64,000 bases of DNA from Streptomyces drozdowiczii (GTDB lineage: Bacteria; Actinomycetota; Actinomycetes; Streptomycetales; Streptomycetaceae): assembly GCF_026167665.1 (NCBI RefSeq), contig NZ_CP098740.1:4650001-4714000 (forward strand), written 5' to 3'. The notes under the pieces were generated by a model that ran no database searches, had not been told where the DNA came from, and worked only from the letters and a program-made list of their open reading frames with translations. A program made the position numbers and the translations under genes. Each line of letters opens with the position of its first letter. Position 1 is the first letter of the stretch. Below are positions 54,159 through 64,000 of the stretch, piece by piece.

Positions 54159-54235
54159 CGGGGTGTGGCGCAGCTTGGTAGCGCGTCCGCTTTGGGAGCG
54201 GAAGGTCGTCGGTTCGAATCCGGCCACCCCGACCA
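54159..54235 (+). tRNA. tRNA-Pro (anticodon TGG)
   Basis: 77 nt including an encoded CCA: acceptor CGGGGTG/CACCCCG, D arm with GCGC...GCGC, anticodon stem CCGCT/AGCGG with loop TTTGGGA (TGG), T loop TTCGAAT. It lies just upstream of tig, as in other Streptomyces. Confidence 0.95.
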
Positions 54236-54401
54236 CCGGCAAGATCGCGCGGACAAGATCGCGTTGCGGGAGTTCTCCCCCTTGCCGTTACTATGCAAAA
54301 TGCGTGCCCGTGTGTCTGATGTACCGGGCTCGGTCCGCGAAGCCGCCACCCCGTGCGGCGGAGCAGAACCCCAAGAAGTCAGCCACCAAGGAGACCGAAC
54401 C

Positions 54402-55790
54402 GTGAAGAGCGCCGTGGAGACCCTGAACCCGACCCGGGTTCGGCTCAGCATCGAGGTGCCCTTCGAGGAGCTCAAGGACAGCCTCGACGCGGCGTACAAG
54501 AAGATCAACCAGCAGGTCACGGTGAAGGGGTTCCGCAAGGGCAAGATCCCCAGCCGGGTCATCGACCAGCGGTTCGGCCGTGGTGCTGTGCTGGAGGAGG
54601 CCGTCAACGACGCGCTCCCGAAGTTCTACACCGAGGCCGTCAACGAGGGTGAGCTGAACGTCCTCGGCCAGCCCGAGGTCGACATCACGGAGCTGAAGGA
54701 CGGCGAGATCCTGGCCTTCACCGCCGAGGTGGACGTGCGCCCCGAGATCGAGATCCCGGACTACTCCGGCATCGAGGTCACCGTCGACGCCATCGACGTC
54801 ACCGACGAGGAGGTCGAGAAGGCCGTCGAGCAGCTGCGCGGCCGCTTCGCCTCCACCAACCCGGTCGAGCGCGCCGCCGCCGAGGGCGACGTCGTCACGA
54901 TCGACCTGGAGGCCAAGGTCGACGGCGAGGTGCTGGAGGACGGCGTGGCCGAGGGTGTCTCGTACACCATCGGTTCCGGCGAGCTCCTCGAGGGCATCGA
55001 CGAGGCCGTGACCGGCCTGGAGGCCGGTGGCGAGGCCACCTTCACCTCGCAGCTGAAGGGCGGCTCCGCCGAGGGCAAGGACGCCGAGGTCACCGTCAAG
55101 GTCACCGCCGTCGCCGCCCGTGAGCTTCCCGAGCTGGACGACGACTTCGCCCAGATGGCCAGCGAGTTCGACACGCTGGAGGAGCTGAAGGCCGACAGCC
55201 GCAAGCGCCTGGAGAACACCAAGCAGTACGACCAGGCCACCCAGGCCCAGGAGCGCGTCCTGGAGGAGCTGCTGAAGCTCGCCGAGGTCCCGATCCCGGA
55301 GAAGCTGCTCGCGGACGAGGTCCAGACCCGCAAGCACAACCTGGAGCACCACCAGCTCGGTCAGATGGGGCTCACCCTCGACAAGTACCTGGAGATCCAG
55401 GGCAAGACCGCCGAGGAGTTCGAGGCCGAGACCTCCGAGCAGGCCGTCAAGGGCATCAAGACCCAGTTCATCCTGGACGAGCTCGTCAACAAGGAGAAGC
55501 TGAACGTCAACCAGGAGGAGCTGACCGAGCACCTCATGCGGCGTGCGGCCTCCTCCGGCATGAGCCCCGACCAGTTCGCCCAGGCCGTCGTCGAGGGCGG
55601 CCAGGTGCCGATGCTCGTCGGCGAGGTCGCCCGCGGCAAGGCGCTCGCCGTCGTGGTCGAGGCCGCCAAGGTCGTCGACACCAACGGCGAGGTCGTCGAG
55701 CTGGAGGACGACGAGGACGCGGCGGAGGAGACCACGGAGGCCGAGGCCACCGAGGCCGCCGCCGACTCCGAGGAGAAGACCGGGGCCTGA
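54402..55790 (+). CDS. tig: Trigger factor, ribosome-associated chaperone
   Basis: 462-residue chaperone and peptidyl-prolyl isomerase. The N-terminal ribosome-binding domain has the signature [12 protein letters not shown] (residues 43-54). A central FKBP-type domain (about 155-245) and C-terminal helical arms follow. An acidic tail ([20 protein letters not shown]) is typical of actinobacteria. GTG 54402 has AAGGAG eight bases upstream. It is the first gene of the proteostasis stretch tig-clpP1-clpP2-clpX, but a strong terminator separates it from clpP1. Confidence 0.97.
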   Translation: MKSAVETLNPTRVRLSIEVPFEELKDSLDAAYKKINQQVTVKGFRKGKIPSRVIDQRFGRGAVLEEAVNDALPKFYTEAVNEGELNVLGQPEVDITELKDGEILAFTAEVDVRPEIEIPDYSGIEVTVDAIDVTDEEVEKAVEQLRGRFASTNPVERAAAEGDVVTIDLEAKVDGEVLEDGVAEGVSYTIGSGELLEGIDEAVTGLEAGGEATFTSQLKGGSAEGKDAEVTVKVTAVAARELPELDDDFAQMASEFDTLEELKADSRKRLENTKQYDQATQAQERVLEELLKLAEVPIPEKLLADEVQTRKHNLEHHQLGQMGLTLDKYLEIQGKTAEEFEAETSEQAVKGIKTQFILDELVNKEKLNVNQEELTEHLMRRAASSGMSPDQFAQAVVEGGQVPMLVGEVARGKALAVVVEAAKVVDTNGEVVELEDDEDAAEETTEAEATEAAADSEEKTGA

Positions 55791-55808
55791 GCCTCGCGCT
55801 GACCCCGT

Positions 55809-55848
55809 ACGACGGGCTCCGGACGCCACCGCGTCCGGAGCCCGTCGT
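55809..55848 (+). terminator. Terminator of tig
   Basis: 18-bp perfect stem (ACGACGGGCTCCGGACGC) with the loop CACC. Confidence 0.88.
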
Positions 55849-55895
55849 CGTACCGGCGGACGTTTCGCCACAACCCTTGTGCCAGCTGCGGACCT

Positions 55896-55911
55896 TGCGC
55901 TCCCAGCGAAC
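55896..55911. promoter_or_regulatory. Candidate ClgR operator upstream of clpP1
   Basis: TTGCGCTCCCAGCGAAC contains CGC-N5-GCG plus the flank AAC. This resembles the ClgR motif (CGCYNANRGCG) with one mismatch, 134 bp before the clpP1 start. ClgR activates clpP1P2 in Streptomyces. Confidence 0.45.
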
Positions 55912-56044
55912 AGTCGCGGAAGCGGGATGGCGTTGTTCCACCTGCGCGTTAGGGTCCATGAAGAGGAAGGGTCGGGTAGTCCCGGCCCACCCGGTACGAA
56001 GACGCTGAGACGGCCGGAGCCGTCAGAGACGAGCAGGTGGATAC

Positions 56045-56662
56045 GTGACGAATCTGATGCCCTACGCCGCCGGAGAGCCGTCCCTCGGTGGTGGCCTCGG
56101 TGACCAGGTCTACAGCCGGCTGCTCGGCGAGCGCATCATCTTCCTCGGCCAGCAGGTGGACGATGACATCGCCAACAAGATCACCGCGCAGCTGCTCCTC
56201 CTTGCGGCCGAGCCGGACAAGGACATCTACCTCTACATCAACAGCCCCGGCGGTTCGGTGACGGCCGGCATGGCGGTCTACGACACCATGCAGTACATCC
56301 CGAACGACGTCGTCACCATCGGTATGGGCATGGCGGCCTCGATGGGCCAGTTCCTGCTCACCGGCGGCACCGCCGGCAAGCGCTTCGCGCTCCCGAACAC
56401 CGACATCCTCATGCACCAGGGATCGGCCGGCATCGGCGGTACGGCCTCGGACATCAAGATCCAGGCCCAGTACCTGCTGCGCACCAAGCAGCGCATGGCG
56501 GAGATCACCGCCCGCCACTCCGGCCAGACCGTGGAGACGATCATCCGCGACGGCGACCGCGACCGCTGGTACACCGCGGAGGAGGCCAAGGAGTACGGCC
56601 TCATTGACGAGATCATCTCGATCGCGTCGGGCGTTCCGGGCGGCGGCGGCACCGGCGCCTGA
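56045..56662 (+). CDS. clpP1: ATP-dependent Clp protease proteolytic subunit ClpP1
   Basis: 205-residue serine protease subunit that forms tetradecamers with ClpP2. Catalytic Ser in [13 protein letters not shown], His in [10 protein letters not shown], Asp in the C-terminal GLIDEII region. The N-terminus [13 protein letters not shown] matches Streptomyces ClpP1. Start GTG 56045; ATG 56057 is an alternative. clpP2 follows after 77 bp without a terminator, so the two are cotranscribed. Confidence 0.95.
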   Translation: MTNLMPYAAGEPSLGGGLGDQVYSRLLGERIIFLGQQVDDDIANKITAQLLLLAAEPDKDIYLYINSPGGSVTAGMAVYDTMQYIPNDVVTIGMGMAASMGQFLLTGGTAGKRFALPNTDILMHQGSAGIGGTASDIKIQAQYLLRTKQRMAEITARHSGQTVETIIRDGDRDRWYTAEEAKEYGLIDEIISIASGVPGGGGTGA

Positions 56663-56739
56663 TCCGGACCCCCGGACAGCGCCCGTACCGCACCGCATCT
56701 CTCGTACGCCGAGACACCCAGCCACAGAACGCCACCAGG

Positions 56740-57423
56740 ATGGTGAACACCCACATGAACAACTTCCCCGGCGCCTCCGCGAGCGGCCTCTACACGGGCC
56801 CGCAGGTGGACAACCGCTACATCGTCCCGCGCTTCGTGGAGCGCACCTCGCAGGGCGTGCGCGAGTACGACCCGTACGCGAAGCTCTTCGAGGAGCGCGT
56901 GATCTTCCTCGGCGTGCAGATCGACGACGCGTCCGCCAACGACGTCATGGCGCAGCTGCTGTGCCTGGAGTCGATGGACCCGGACCGGGACATCTCCATC
57001 TACATCAACAGCCCCGGCGGCTCGTTCACCGCGCTCACCGCGATCTACGACACGATGCAGTTCGTGAAGCCGGACATCCAGACGGTCTGCATGGGCCAGG
57101 CGGCCTCCGCCGCCGCGGTCCTGCTCGCCGCCGGCACCCCGGGCAAGCGCATGGCGCTGCCGAACGCCCGGGTGCTGATCCACCAGCCGTCCTCGCAGAC
57201 CGGCCGTGAGCAGCTCTCCGACCTGGAGATCGCGGCCAACGAGATCCTGCGCATGCGGACCCAGCTGGAGGAGCTGCTCGCCAAGCACTCCACCACGCCG
57301 ATCGAGAAGATCCGCGACGACATCGAGCGCGACAAGATCCTCACCGCCGAGGACTCCCTGGCCTACGGCCTTGTCGACCAGATCGTGTCGACCCGCAAGA
57401 GCGCGGCCGGCGCGCTCGCCTGA
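56740..57423 (+). CDS. clpP2: ATP-dependent Clp protease proteolytic subunit ClpP2
   Basis: 227-residue partner subunit. Catalytic Ser in [13 protein letters not shown], His in VLIHQPSS, Asp in [28 protein letters not shown] near the N-terminus is the ClpP2-type processing and axial-loop region. Start ATG 56740; ATG 56755 (MNNFPG) is an alternative. Followed by a long hairpin before clpX. Confidence 0.95.
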   Translation: MVNTHMNNFPGASASGLYTGPQVDNRYIVPRFVERTSQGVREYDPYAKLFEERVIFLGVQIDDASANDVMAQLLCLESMDPDRDISIYINSPGGSFTALTAIYDTMQFVKPDIQTVCMGQAASAAAVLLAAGTPGKRMALPNARVLIHQPSSQTGREQLSDLEIAANEILRMRTQLEELLAKHSTTPIEKIRDDIERDKILTAEDSLAYGLVDQIVSTRKSAAGALA

Positions 57424-57435
57424 CGTGCGTCGTCA

Positions 57436-57489
57436 CCCCTTGGCGCGGTTGCGGCACCCGGCTCCGGCCGTGTGAACCGTGCCAAGGGG
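57436..57489 (+). terminator. Stem-loop between clpP2 and clpX
   Basis: CCCCTTGGC pairs with GCCAAGGGG (9 bp), then a mismatch and CGGTT/AACCG inside; loop about 22 bases. It may end clpP1P2 mRNA or attenuate reading into clpX. Confidence 0.55.
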
Positions 57490-57578
57490 GGCCCGAATGG
57501 GGGCCAGGCAAGGTACCGTCGGATAGAGGCACAGGAGCCGCTGAACCAGGCGTCTCCCAGGCGAAGGGGAAGCACCTC

Positions 57579-58877
<1,299 letters not shown>

Positions 58878-58900
58878 CGCGGTGCGGTAGACGCACGTAC

Positions 58901-58945
58901 GCGAAGGGGCGCCCGGCCGGAGGAACCGGCGGGGCGCCCCTTCGC
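58901..58945. terminator. Bidirectional terminator (clpX / Gly-Pro-Gln-rich membrane protein)
   Basis: 14-bp perfect stem GCGAAGGGGCGCCC, one mismatch, then 5 more pairs GCCGG/CCGGC, with loop AGGAA. Confidence 0.88.
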
Positions 58946-58956
58946 GCTGCCGCGGG

Positions 58957-59961
58957 TCAGAGCTTGGTGCGGGAGCTGTTGTAGAGCTTGGCGGCGAGGT
59001 CGGCGACATCCTCGGTCGGCATGCTCTTGTTGGTCATGGCCGCGCCGAGGTCGACGGCGAAGACGATGCCGACGGTGCTGTAGTCCGTCCAGATGCAGAC
59101 GGGGGTGTTGAACTCCTTCGGGCCCTGCTGCACCGAGCCGTCGGACTTCTTGTTGACCGACTTGATGACCTGGCACTTCATCAGGGCGCCGTCGAAGCCC
59201 TCGGGGGAGAAGCTCTCGGGCGAGCCGACGAGGGAGGTCTCGCTGTCGTCCTCGCCCTGGTCCTTGCTCATCTCCTCCTTGGCGCTCGCGAAGGCCGCGT
59301 CCAGCGTCTTCTCCGGGTCGTCGACCTGGCCCCAGACGCCCTTCAGCATGAGCATCTTCGCGGTGAGCGGGTTCTTCTCGATGTCCCCGCTGCCGTAGAC
59401 GGCGCTGGCCTCGACGGGCGACTTGACGCCCATCGCCTCGGTCTCGGTCTTGTCCTTGCCGGTCAGCGGACCGGTCTTGTTGTCCGAGTCGGTCTTGTCC
59501 TGCTTGTACTCGCCCACCGACTCCGGGGGCGTCAGCTTGTAGCCCTTGGTGGAGGACGCGACGGAGCTGCTGCCGCCGCCCGAGGTGAAGTAGTAGACGC
59601 CGCCCGCGACGACCGCCAGTGCCACGACCGCCGACGCCACGATCAGGCCCGTCTTCTTCTTCTGCGGGGCCGGCGGCGGGAAGCCCGGCTGCTGCCCGTA
59701 GGCCGGCTGGCCGCCGTACGGCGGGGTGGGCGGCTGCTGGCCGTACGGGCCGGGCTGCTGCGCCTGCGGGTAGCCGTAACCCGGCTGGGGCTGCTGCTGG
59801 GGCGGGACGCCCTGGGGGGCCTGCTGCGGGTAGCCGTAGCCGGGCTGCCCCTGCGGCTGGCCCTGCGGCGGACCGCCGTAGGGGCCCGGCTGCTGGCCGT
59901 ACGGTCCGGGCTGGCCCTGCGGCGGCTGGCCACCGTACGGACCCGGCTGGTTGTAGCTCAT
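58957..59961 (-). CDS. Membrane-anchored protein with Gly/Pro/Gln/Tyr-rich N-terminal domain
   Basis: 334 residues. The cytoplasmic N-terminus (about 1-100) is low-complexity, made of PGPYG, QQPG and GYGYP repeats. A KKK stop precedes a single membrane helix ([22 protein letters not shown], about 104-125). The exported domain (about 126-334) is acidic with two Cys ([17 protein letters not shown]) that may form a disulfide. Such disordered Tyr/Pro-rich tails are common in actinobacterial membrane proteins; function unknown. Divergent from valS. Confidence 0.8.
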   Translation of the reverse strand: MSYNQPGPYGGQPPQGQPGPYGQQPGPYGGPPQGQPQGQPGYGYPQQAPQGVPPQQQPQPGYGYPQAQQPGPYGQQPPTPPYGGQPAYGQQPGFPPPAPQKKKTGLIVASAVVALAVVAGGVYYFTSGGGSSSVASSTKGYKLTPPESVGEYKQDKTDSDNKTGPLTGKDKTETEAMGVKSPVEASAVYGSGDIEKNPLTAKMLMLKGVWGQVDDPEKTLDAAFASAKEEMSKDQGEDDSETSLVGSPESFSPEGFDGALMKCQVIKSVNKKSDGSVQQGPKEFNTPVCIWTDYSTVGIVFAVDLGAAMTNKSMPTEDVADLAAKLYNSSRTKL

Positions 59962-60100
59962 CTGCGGTGTCCCCTGTTCGTGATACTTACGCGTTGCGAA
60001 CATCCTGACGGAAGGCCCGCGCGCGCGGACCACCGGGAGGCACACCGTTACGGAACAAACCGGTTTCGGGGCACTCCTGTGACGGCTCTAAACTGTCCGC

Positions 60101-61803
60101 GTGACCGAGAACCCAGCGCAGCAGCCAGCCAGCAACCCCGAACTGCCGACCCAGTACACACCGGCCGAGGTAGAGGGGAAGCTGTACGAGCGCTGGGTAG
60201 AACGCGGGTACTTCGAGGCGGACGCCAAGAGCGACAAGCCGCCGTTCACGATCGTCATCCCGCCGCCCAACGTCACCGGCTCCCTCCACCTGGGCCACGC
60301 CTTCGAGCACACGCTGATCGACGCCCTCGTCCGCCGCAAGCGCATGCAGGGCTTCGAGGCGCTGTACCAGCCGGGCATGGACCACGCCGGCATCGCCACC
60401 CAGAACAAGGTCGAGCAGCAGCTCGCCGAAGAGGGCAAGTCCCGGCACGACATCGGCCGTGAGGCCTTCGTCGCCAAGAGCTGGCAGTGGAAGGAGGAGT
60501 ACGGCGGCCGGATCCTCGCCAGCTGCGACGCCTCGGTGCCGGTCTGGACTGGTCGCGCGAGCGCTTCACCATGGACGAGGGCCTGTCCGGGGCGGTTCAG
60601 ACGATCTTCAAGAACCTGTACGACGACGGGCTGATCTACCGCGCCGAGCGCATCATCAACTGGTGCCCGCGCTGTCTGATGGCGATCTCCGACATCGAGG
60701 TCGACTACTAGGACGACGCAGGGGCTCGACCGCTTCGAGGCCCGGTCCGCCATGACGAGCACGGCAAGAAGATGTCGAAGTCCTTCGGCAACGTCGTCAA
60801 CCCGCTGGACTGGATGGACAAGTACGGCTCCGACGCGCTGCGCTTCACGCTCGCGCGCGGCGCCAACCCGGGCACCGACGTCCCGATCGGCGAGGACTGG
60901 GTCCAGGGCTCCGCCAAGTTCTCCAACAAGATCTGGAACGCGACCCGCTTCGCCCTGATGAACGGGGCGACGATCGAGGGCGAGCTGCCGTCCGCCGACG
61001 AGATGTCGGTCACCGACCGCTGGATCCTCTCCCGCCTGAACAAGACGGTCGCGGAAGTCGACGCGTACTACGAGGACTTCCAGTTCTCCAAGCTCAGCGA
61101 GGCGCTGCGGCACTTCGCCTGGGACGAGGTCTTCGACTGGTACGTCGAGCTGTCCAAGACCACGTTCTTCGGCGGCGGCCGCCCGGCCGAGGTCTCCGGC
61201 CGGGTCCTGGGCGAGGTCCTCGACGTGATGCTGCGCCTGCTGCACCCCGTCGTCCCCTTCGTCACCGACACCCTGTGGACCGCGCTCACCGGCCGCGAGT
61301 CGGTCGTCATCGCGGACTGGCCCAAGGACTCCGGCTTCCGCGACGACGCCGCCGAGCAGGAGATCGAGCTCGTCCAGCAGGTCGTCACCGAGGTCCGCCG
61401 CTTCCGCTCCGACCAGGGCCTCCAGCCCGGCCAGAAGGTCCCGGCCGAGCTGACCCTGACCGGCACGCCGCTCGCCCCGCACGAGACGGCCATGCGGCAG
61501 CTGCTCCGGCTCCAGCCGGCCGGGGACGGCTTCCACGCCACCGCCTCGCTGCCCGTCGCCGGGGCGACCGTCGCGCTGGACCTGTCGGGCACGATCGACG
61601 TGGACGCCGAGCGCAAGCGGCTGACGAAGGACCTGGAGGCGGCCCGCAAGGAGAAGGCCCAGGCCGAGGGCAAGCTCGGCAACGAGGCGTTCCTCGCCAA
61701 GGCCCCGGACAACGTGGTCGACAAGATCCGCGGTCGGCTCACCAAGGCCGAGGCCGACATCGAGCGGATCGGCGGCCAGCTGGCGGCCCTGCCGCAGAGC
61801 TGA
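60101..61803 (+). pseudogene. valS: Valyl-tRNA synthetase, disrupted (frameshift plus two internal deletions)
   Basis: The N-terminal part from GTG 60101 has the HIGH-type motif [15 protein letters not shown] and [10 protein letters not shown]. One C is missing after 60520 (GCCAGCTG instead of GCCCAGCTG), and [12 protein letters not shown] continues in the next frame. At 60709 a TAG replaces the expected Gln after DIEVDY. A tiny scrap (QGLDRFEARSA, 60719-60751) from the editing domain follows, then RDEHGKKMSKS resumes at about 60754. The region from KMSKS to the stop (tRNA-binding anticodon domain and C-terminal coiled coil) is intact to 61803. About 300 codons, including most of the CP1 editing domain, are absent relative to the usual length of about 870. 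valS is normally essential, so mis-assembly is the likeliest cause. Confidence 0.9.
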
Positions 61804-61811
61804 GCGGCCAC

Positions 61812-61855
61812 CCGGAGCCCCCGTACCCCTCACCCGAGGGGCGCGGGGGCTCCGG
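61812..61855 (+). terminator. Terminator of valS
   Basis: Perfect 12-bp stem CCGGAGCCCCCG/CGGGGGCTCCGG with an inner CCCCT/AGGGG pairing. Confidence 0.8.
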
Positions 61856-61914
61856 CGTGTCCGGCCCCCGGGCGGCTGCGCGCGATGTCCGCGGCCATCC
61901 GTAGACTGGGGCCC

Positions 61915-63435
61915 GTGAGTGAGCCCCGCCCCGACCGGCCCGACGCGTCCGACCCCGACGACACCTTCGCGGAGATCGTGGACGAAGCGACCCAGCGCGA
62001 CCCCGACCTGGCGGTGATCGAGGCCGGCAGCCGCACGCTGCGCGCCGCCTCCGGGCCGCCCCGCGCCGAGGAGCTGCCCGCCCGCCCCGCCGACCCCGAG
62101 GTCGACAAGGCGCTGCGCGCGGTGGAGCAGGAGCTCGCGGGCCGCTGGGGCGAGACCAAGCTGGAGCCGTCCGTCACGCGGATCGCCGCCCTGATGGACG
62201 TGCTCGGCGAGCCGCAGCGCGCGTACCCCTCGATCCACATCACCGGCACCAACGGCAAGACGAGCACCGCCCGCATGATCGAGGCCCTGCTCGGCGCCTT
62301 CGACCTGCGCACCGGGCGCTACACCTCGCCGCACGTCCAGTCGATCACCGAGCGGATCAGCCTGGACGGCGCCCCGGTGGACCCGGAGCGGTTCATCTCC
62401 ACGTACGAGGACGTCAAGCCGTACGTCGAGATGGTCGACGCCCAGCAGCCCTACCGGCTCTCCTTCTTCGAGGTGCTGACCGGCATGGCGTACGCGGCCT
62501 TCGCCGACGCGCCCGTCGACGTCGCCGTGGTCGAGGTCGGCATGGGCGGCACCTGGGACGCGACCAACGTGATCGACGCCTCGGTCGCCGTCGTCACCCC
62601 CATCTCGCTGGACCACACCGACCGCCTGGGCAACACGCCGGGCGAGATCGCGACCGAGAAGTCCGGGATCATCAAGCAGGGCGCCACGGTCATCCTGGCC
62701 CAGCAGCCCGTCGACGCCGCCCAGGTCATGCTGAAGAAGGCCGTCGAGGTCGACGCCACCGTGGCCCGCGAGGGCATGGAGTTCGGCGTGGTCTCCCGGG
62801 AGATCGCGGTCGGCGGCCAGCTGCTGACCCTGCGCGGCCTCGGCGGCGAGTACGACAACATCTTCCTTCCGCTGTACGGCGCCCACCAGGCGCACAACGC
62901 GGTGGTGGCGCTCTGCGCCGTCGAGGCGTTCTTCGGCGTCGGCGCCGAGCAGCCCGGCGCGCTGGACGCCGACATCGTGCGCGCCGCGTTCGCCTCGGTT
63001 ATCTCGCCCGGCCGCCTCGAAGTCGTCCGCTCCAGCCCGACCGTCGTCCTGGACGCCGCGCACAACCCGGCGGGCGCCCGCGCCACGGCCGAGGGCCTGT
63101 CCGAGGCGTTCGGCTTCTCCCGGCTGATCGGGGTGGTCGGCGCCAGCGGCGACAAGGACGTGCGGGGGCTCCTGGAAGCCTTCGAGCCGATCTTCGCCGA
63201 GGTCGTCGTCACCCAGAACTCCACCGAGCGCGCCATGGACGCCGACGCCCTCGCGGCCGTCGCCGTCGAGGTCTTCGGCCACGACCGGGTGCAGGTCGAA
63301 CCCCGGCTCGACGACGCGCTGGAGGCGGCGATCACCCTCGCCGAGGAAGAGGACGAGTACGCGGGCGCCGGTGTCCTGGTGACCGGTTCCGTGATCACGG
63401 TCGGCGAGGCCCGGCTGCTCCTGGGAAGGCGCTGA
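61915..63435 (+). CDS. folC: Bifunctional folylpolyglutamate synthase/dihydrofolate synthase
   Basis: 506-residue ATP-dependent ligase adding Glu to folates. After an actinobacterial N-terminal extension of about 95 residues, the P-loop ITGTNGKTSTARMIEALL appears, then TSPHVQSITERI, VVEVGMGGTWDATNV, ISLDHTDRLGNT and EKSGIIKQG (carbamylated-Lys region). C-terminal domain with VVLDAAHNPAGA. GTG 61915 used; ATG 61885 is an alternative. Two bases separate it from the DUF4233 gene. Confidence 0.94.
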   Translation: MSEPRPDRPDASDPDDTFAEIVDEATQRDPDLAVIEAGSRTLRAASGPPRAEELPARPADPEVDKALRAVEQELAGRWGETKLEPSVTRIAALMDVLGEPQRAYPSIHITGTNGKTSTARMIEALLGAFDLRTGRYTSPHVQSITERISLDGAPVDPERFISTYEDVKPYVEMVDAQQPYRLSFFEVLTGMAYAAFADAPVDVAVVEVGMGGTWDATNVIDASVAVVTPISLDHTDRLGNTPGEIATEKSGIIKQGATVILAQQPVDAAQVMLKKAVEVDATVAREGMEFGVVSREIAVGGQLLTLRGLGGEYDNIFLPLYGAHQAHNAVVALCAVEAFFGVGAEQPGALDADIVRAAFASVISPGRLEVVRSSPTVVLDAAHNPAGARATAEGLSEAFGFSRLIGVVGASGDKDVRGLLEAFEPIFAEVVVTQNSTERAMDADALAAVAVEVFGHDRVQVEPRLDDALEAAITLAEEEDEYAGAGVLVTGSVITVGEARLLLGRR

Positions 63436-63437
63436 CC

Positions 63438-63794
63438 ATGCGCATGCTCTGTGCGTCCACCCTGATCGGCGAGTTCTTCGTGATCGGGTTCGCCGGACTC
63501 GTCGCGATGAAGTCCGACGACCTGTCGAACGCCACGGTCTGGACGGTGTGCGGCATCGGGATGCTCCTCTCCGTGCTGCTCTGCGGCATGCTCACCCGGC
63601 CGGGCGGCGTCCAGCTCGGCTGGGCCCTCCAGGTCGCGCTGGTCGCGAGCGGCTTCGTGATCCCGGTGATGTTCATCCTGGGCGTCGCCTTCGGCGCGCT
63701 GTGGTGGGCCTCGGTGCACTACGGGCGCCGGATCGACGAGGTGAAGGCCCGCTGGGCGGCCCAGGCCGAGGCGGAGACCCCCGCGGCGGGCTGA
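63438..63794 (+). CDS. DUF4233 membrane protein
   Basis: 118-residue protein with three or four membrane helices ([70 protein letters not shown]) and a basic, Ala-rich cytoplasmic tail. It is a conserved folC partner in actinobacteria, starting 2 bp after folC, so it is in the same transcript. Function unknown. Confidence 0.88.
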   Translation: MRMLCASTLIGEFFVIGFAGLVAMKSDDLSNATVWTVCGIGMLLSVLLCGMLTRPGGVQLGWALQVALVASGFVIPVMFILGVAFGALWWASVHYGRRIDEVKARWAAQAEAETPAAG

Positions 63795-63885
63795 CCGCCC
63801 CACCACGGCAAACCCGGCGGCGGGCGACGCGCCGGGCCCCTGTAATGTCGCCTCACCGCACCCGTATGCCTGCAAGGAGCCGCAC

Positions 63886-64000
63886 ATGACCCAGCGCACC
63901 CTCGTTCTTCTCAAGCCCGACGCCGTCCGTCGCGGTCTGGTCGGCGAGATCGTCGGCCGCATCGAGCGCAAGGCCGACTGGAAGATCACGGCGCTGGAGC
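63886..64000 (+). CDS. ndk: Nucleoside diphosphate kinase, N-terminal part (cut by window edge)
   Basis: The first 38 codons of [23 protein letters not shown] is the conserved N-terminal beta strand and the [13 protein letters not shown] signature of the family. ATG 63886 has AAGGAG seven bases upstream. The active-site His lies outside the window. Position after folC and DUF4233 is the standard Streptomyces order. Confidence 0.95.
   Translation, partial: MTQRTLVLLKPDAVRRGLVGEIVGRIERKADWKITALE

Noticed and set aside
54147..54401. In-frame upstream extension of tig
   Set aside because: It would read through tRNA-Pro. The GTG at 54402 has a good ribosome site and gives the family's normal N-terminus.
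60709..60711. TAG in valS as programmed readthrough or unusual amino acid
   Set aside because: The flanking sequence is rearranged on both sides, so deletion or mis-assembly explains it better.

Overview
This is a chromosomal segment of a Streptomyces-type actinomycete. Codon third positions are almost all G or C. Starts are often GTG with AAGGAG-like ribosome sites, genes are coupled by ATGA/GTGA overlaps, and the order tig, clpP1, clpP2, clpX, valS, folC, DUF4233, ndk is the conserved Streptomyces core order. There are no insertion sequences, phage genes, integrases or CRISPR arrays.

Layout. (1) 1-4675, minus: a glnX-glnH-(coiled-coil protein)-pknG operon, the Asp/Glu-sensing kinase module of actinobacteria with an extra protein. 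(2) 4996-11693, minus: a six-gene sugar-oligomer operon in the order regulator, binding protein, two permeases, GH4 glycosidase, sugar kinase. It matches the chitosan-oligosaccharide csnREFGHK operon of S. lividans/S. coelicolor and carries a perfect palindromic operator in front of the ROK regulator. No ABC ATPase is encoded, as expected if the shared MsiK is used. (3) 11820-21955: MscS channel, HNH endonuclease, a secreted GH84-like hexosaminidase, a small 12-residue-repeat ORF abutting malQ, malQ, a tiny membrane protein, a frameshifted LysR gene and allantoicase. (4) 22197-28538, plus: a tightly coupled stressosome operon, rsbR-rsbS-rsbT-(HATPase+PP2C)-hybrid histidine kinase-(receiver+PP2C). 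(5) 28601-43169: two aminopeptidase N paralogues around asd, a large secreted S8 protease and an AbiEi-like protein; then a Rv2466c-like thioredoxin-fold protein, a lipoprotein and an aldo/keto reductase. (6) 43254-53265: MOSC protein, Nur-controlled sodF with a likely 3'-UTR sRNA, amino-acid permease, bioY, rpiB, Fpg/Nei glycosylase, a membrane PP2C phosphatase, a K+/H+ antiporter, an HD hydrolase and an acyltransferase. (7) 53681-64000: two tRNAs, trigger factor, ClpP1/P2/X, a damaged valS, folC, DUF4233 and the start of ndk.

The most interesting region is the stressosome operon. Three consecutive proteins (RsbT, the composite phosphatase and the hybrid kinase) begin with recognisably the same RsbT-like module, and it has lost its ATP-binding residues in the kinase. 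This suggests a docking domain derived from the stressosome's own switch protein.

Data quality. At least three genes (lysR, HATPase-PP2C, the repeat ORF) and the valS 5' half each need exactly one extra base in a G/C run to read through. valS also lacks about 300 internal codons. These look like sequencing or assembly faults and should be checked before calling pseudogenes. Most gene ends carry long perfect GC hairpins without a U-tract, listed as terminators.
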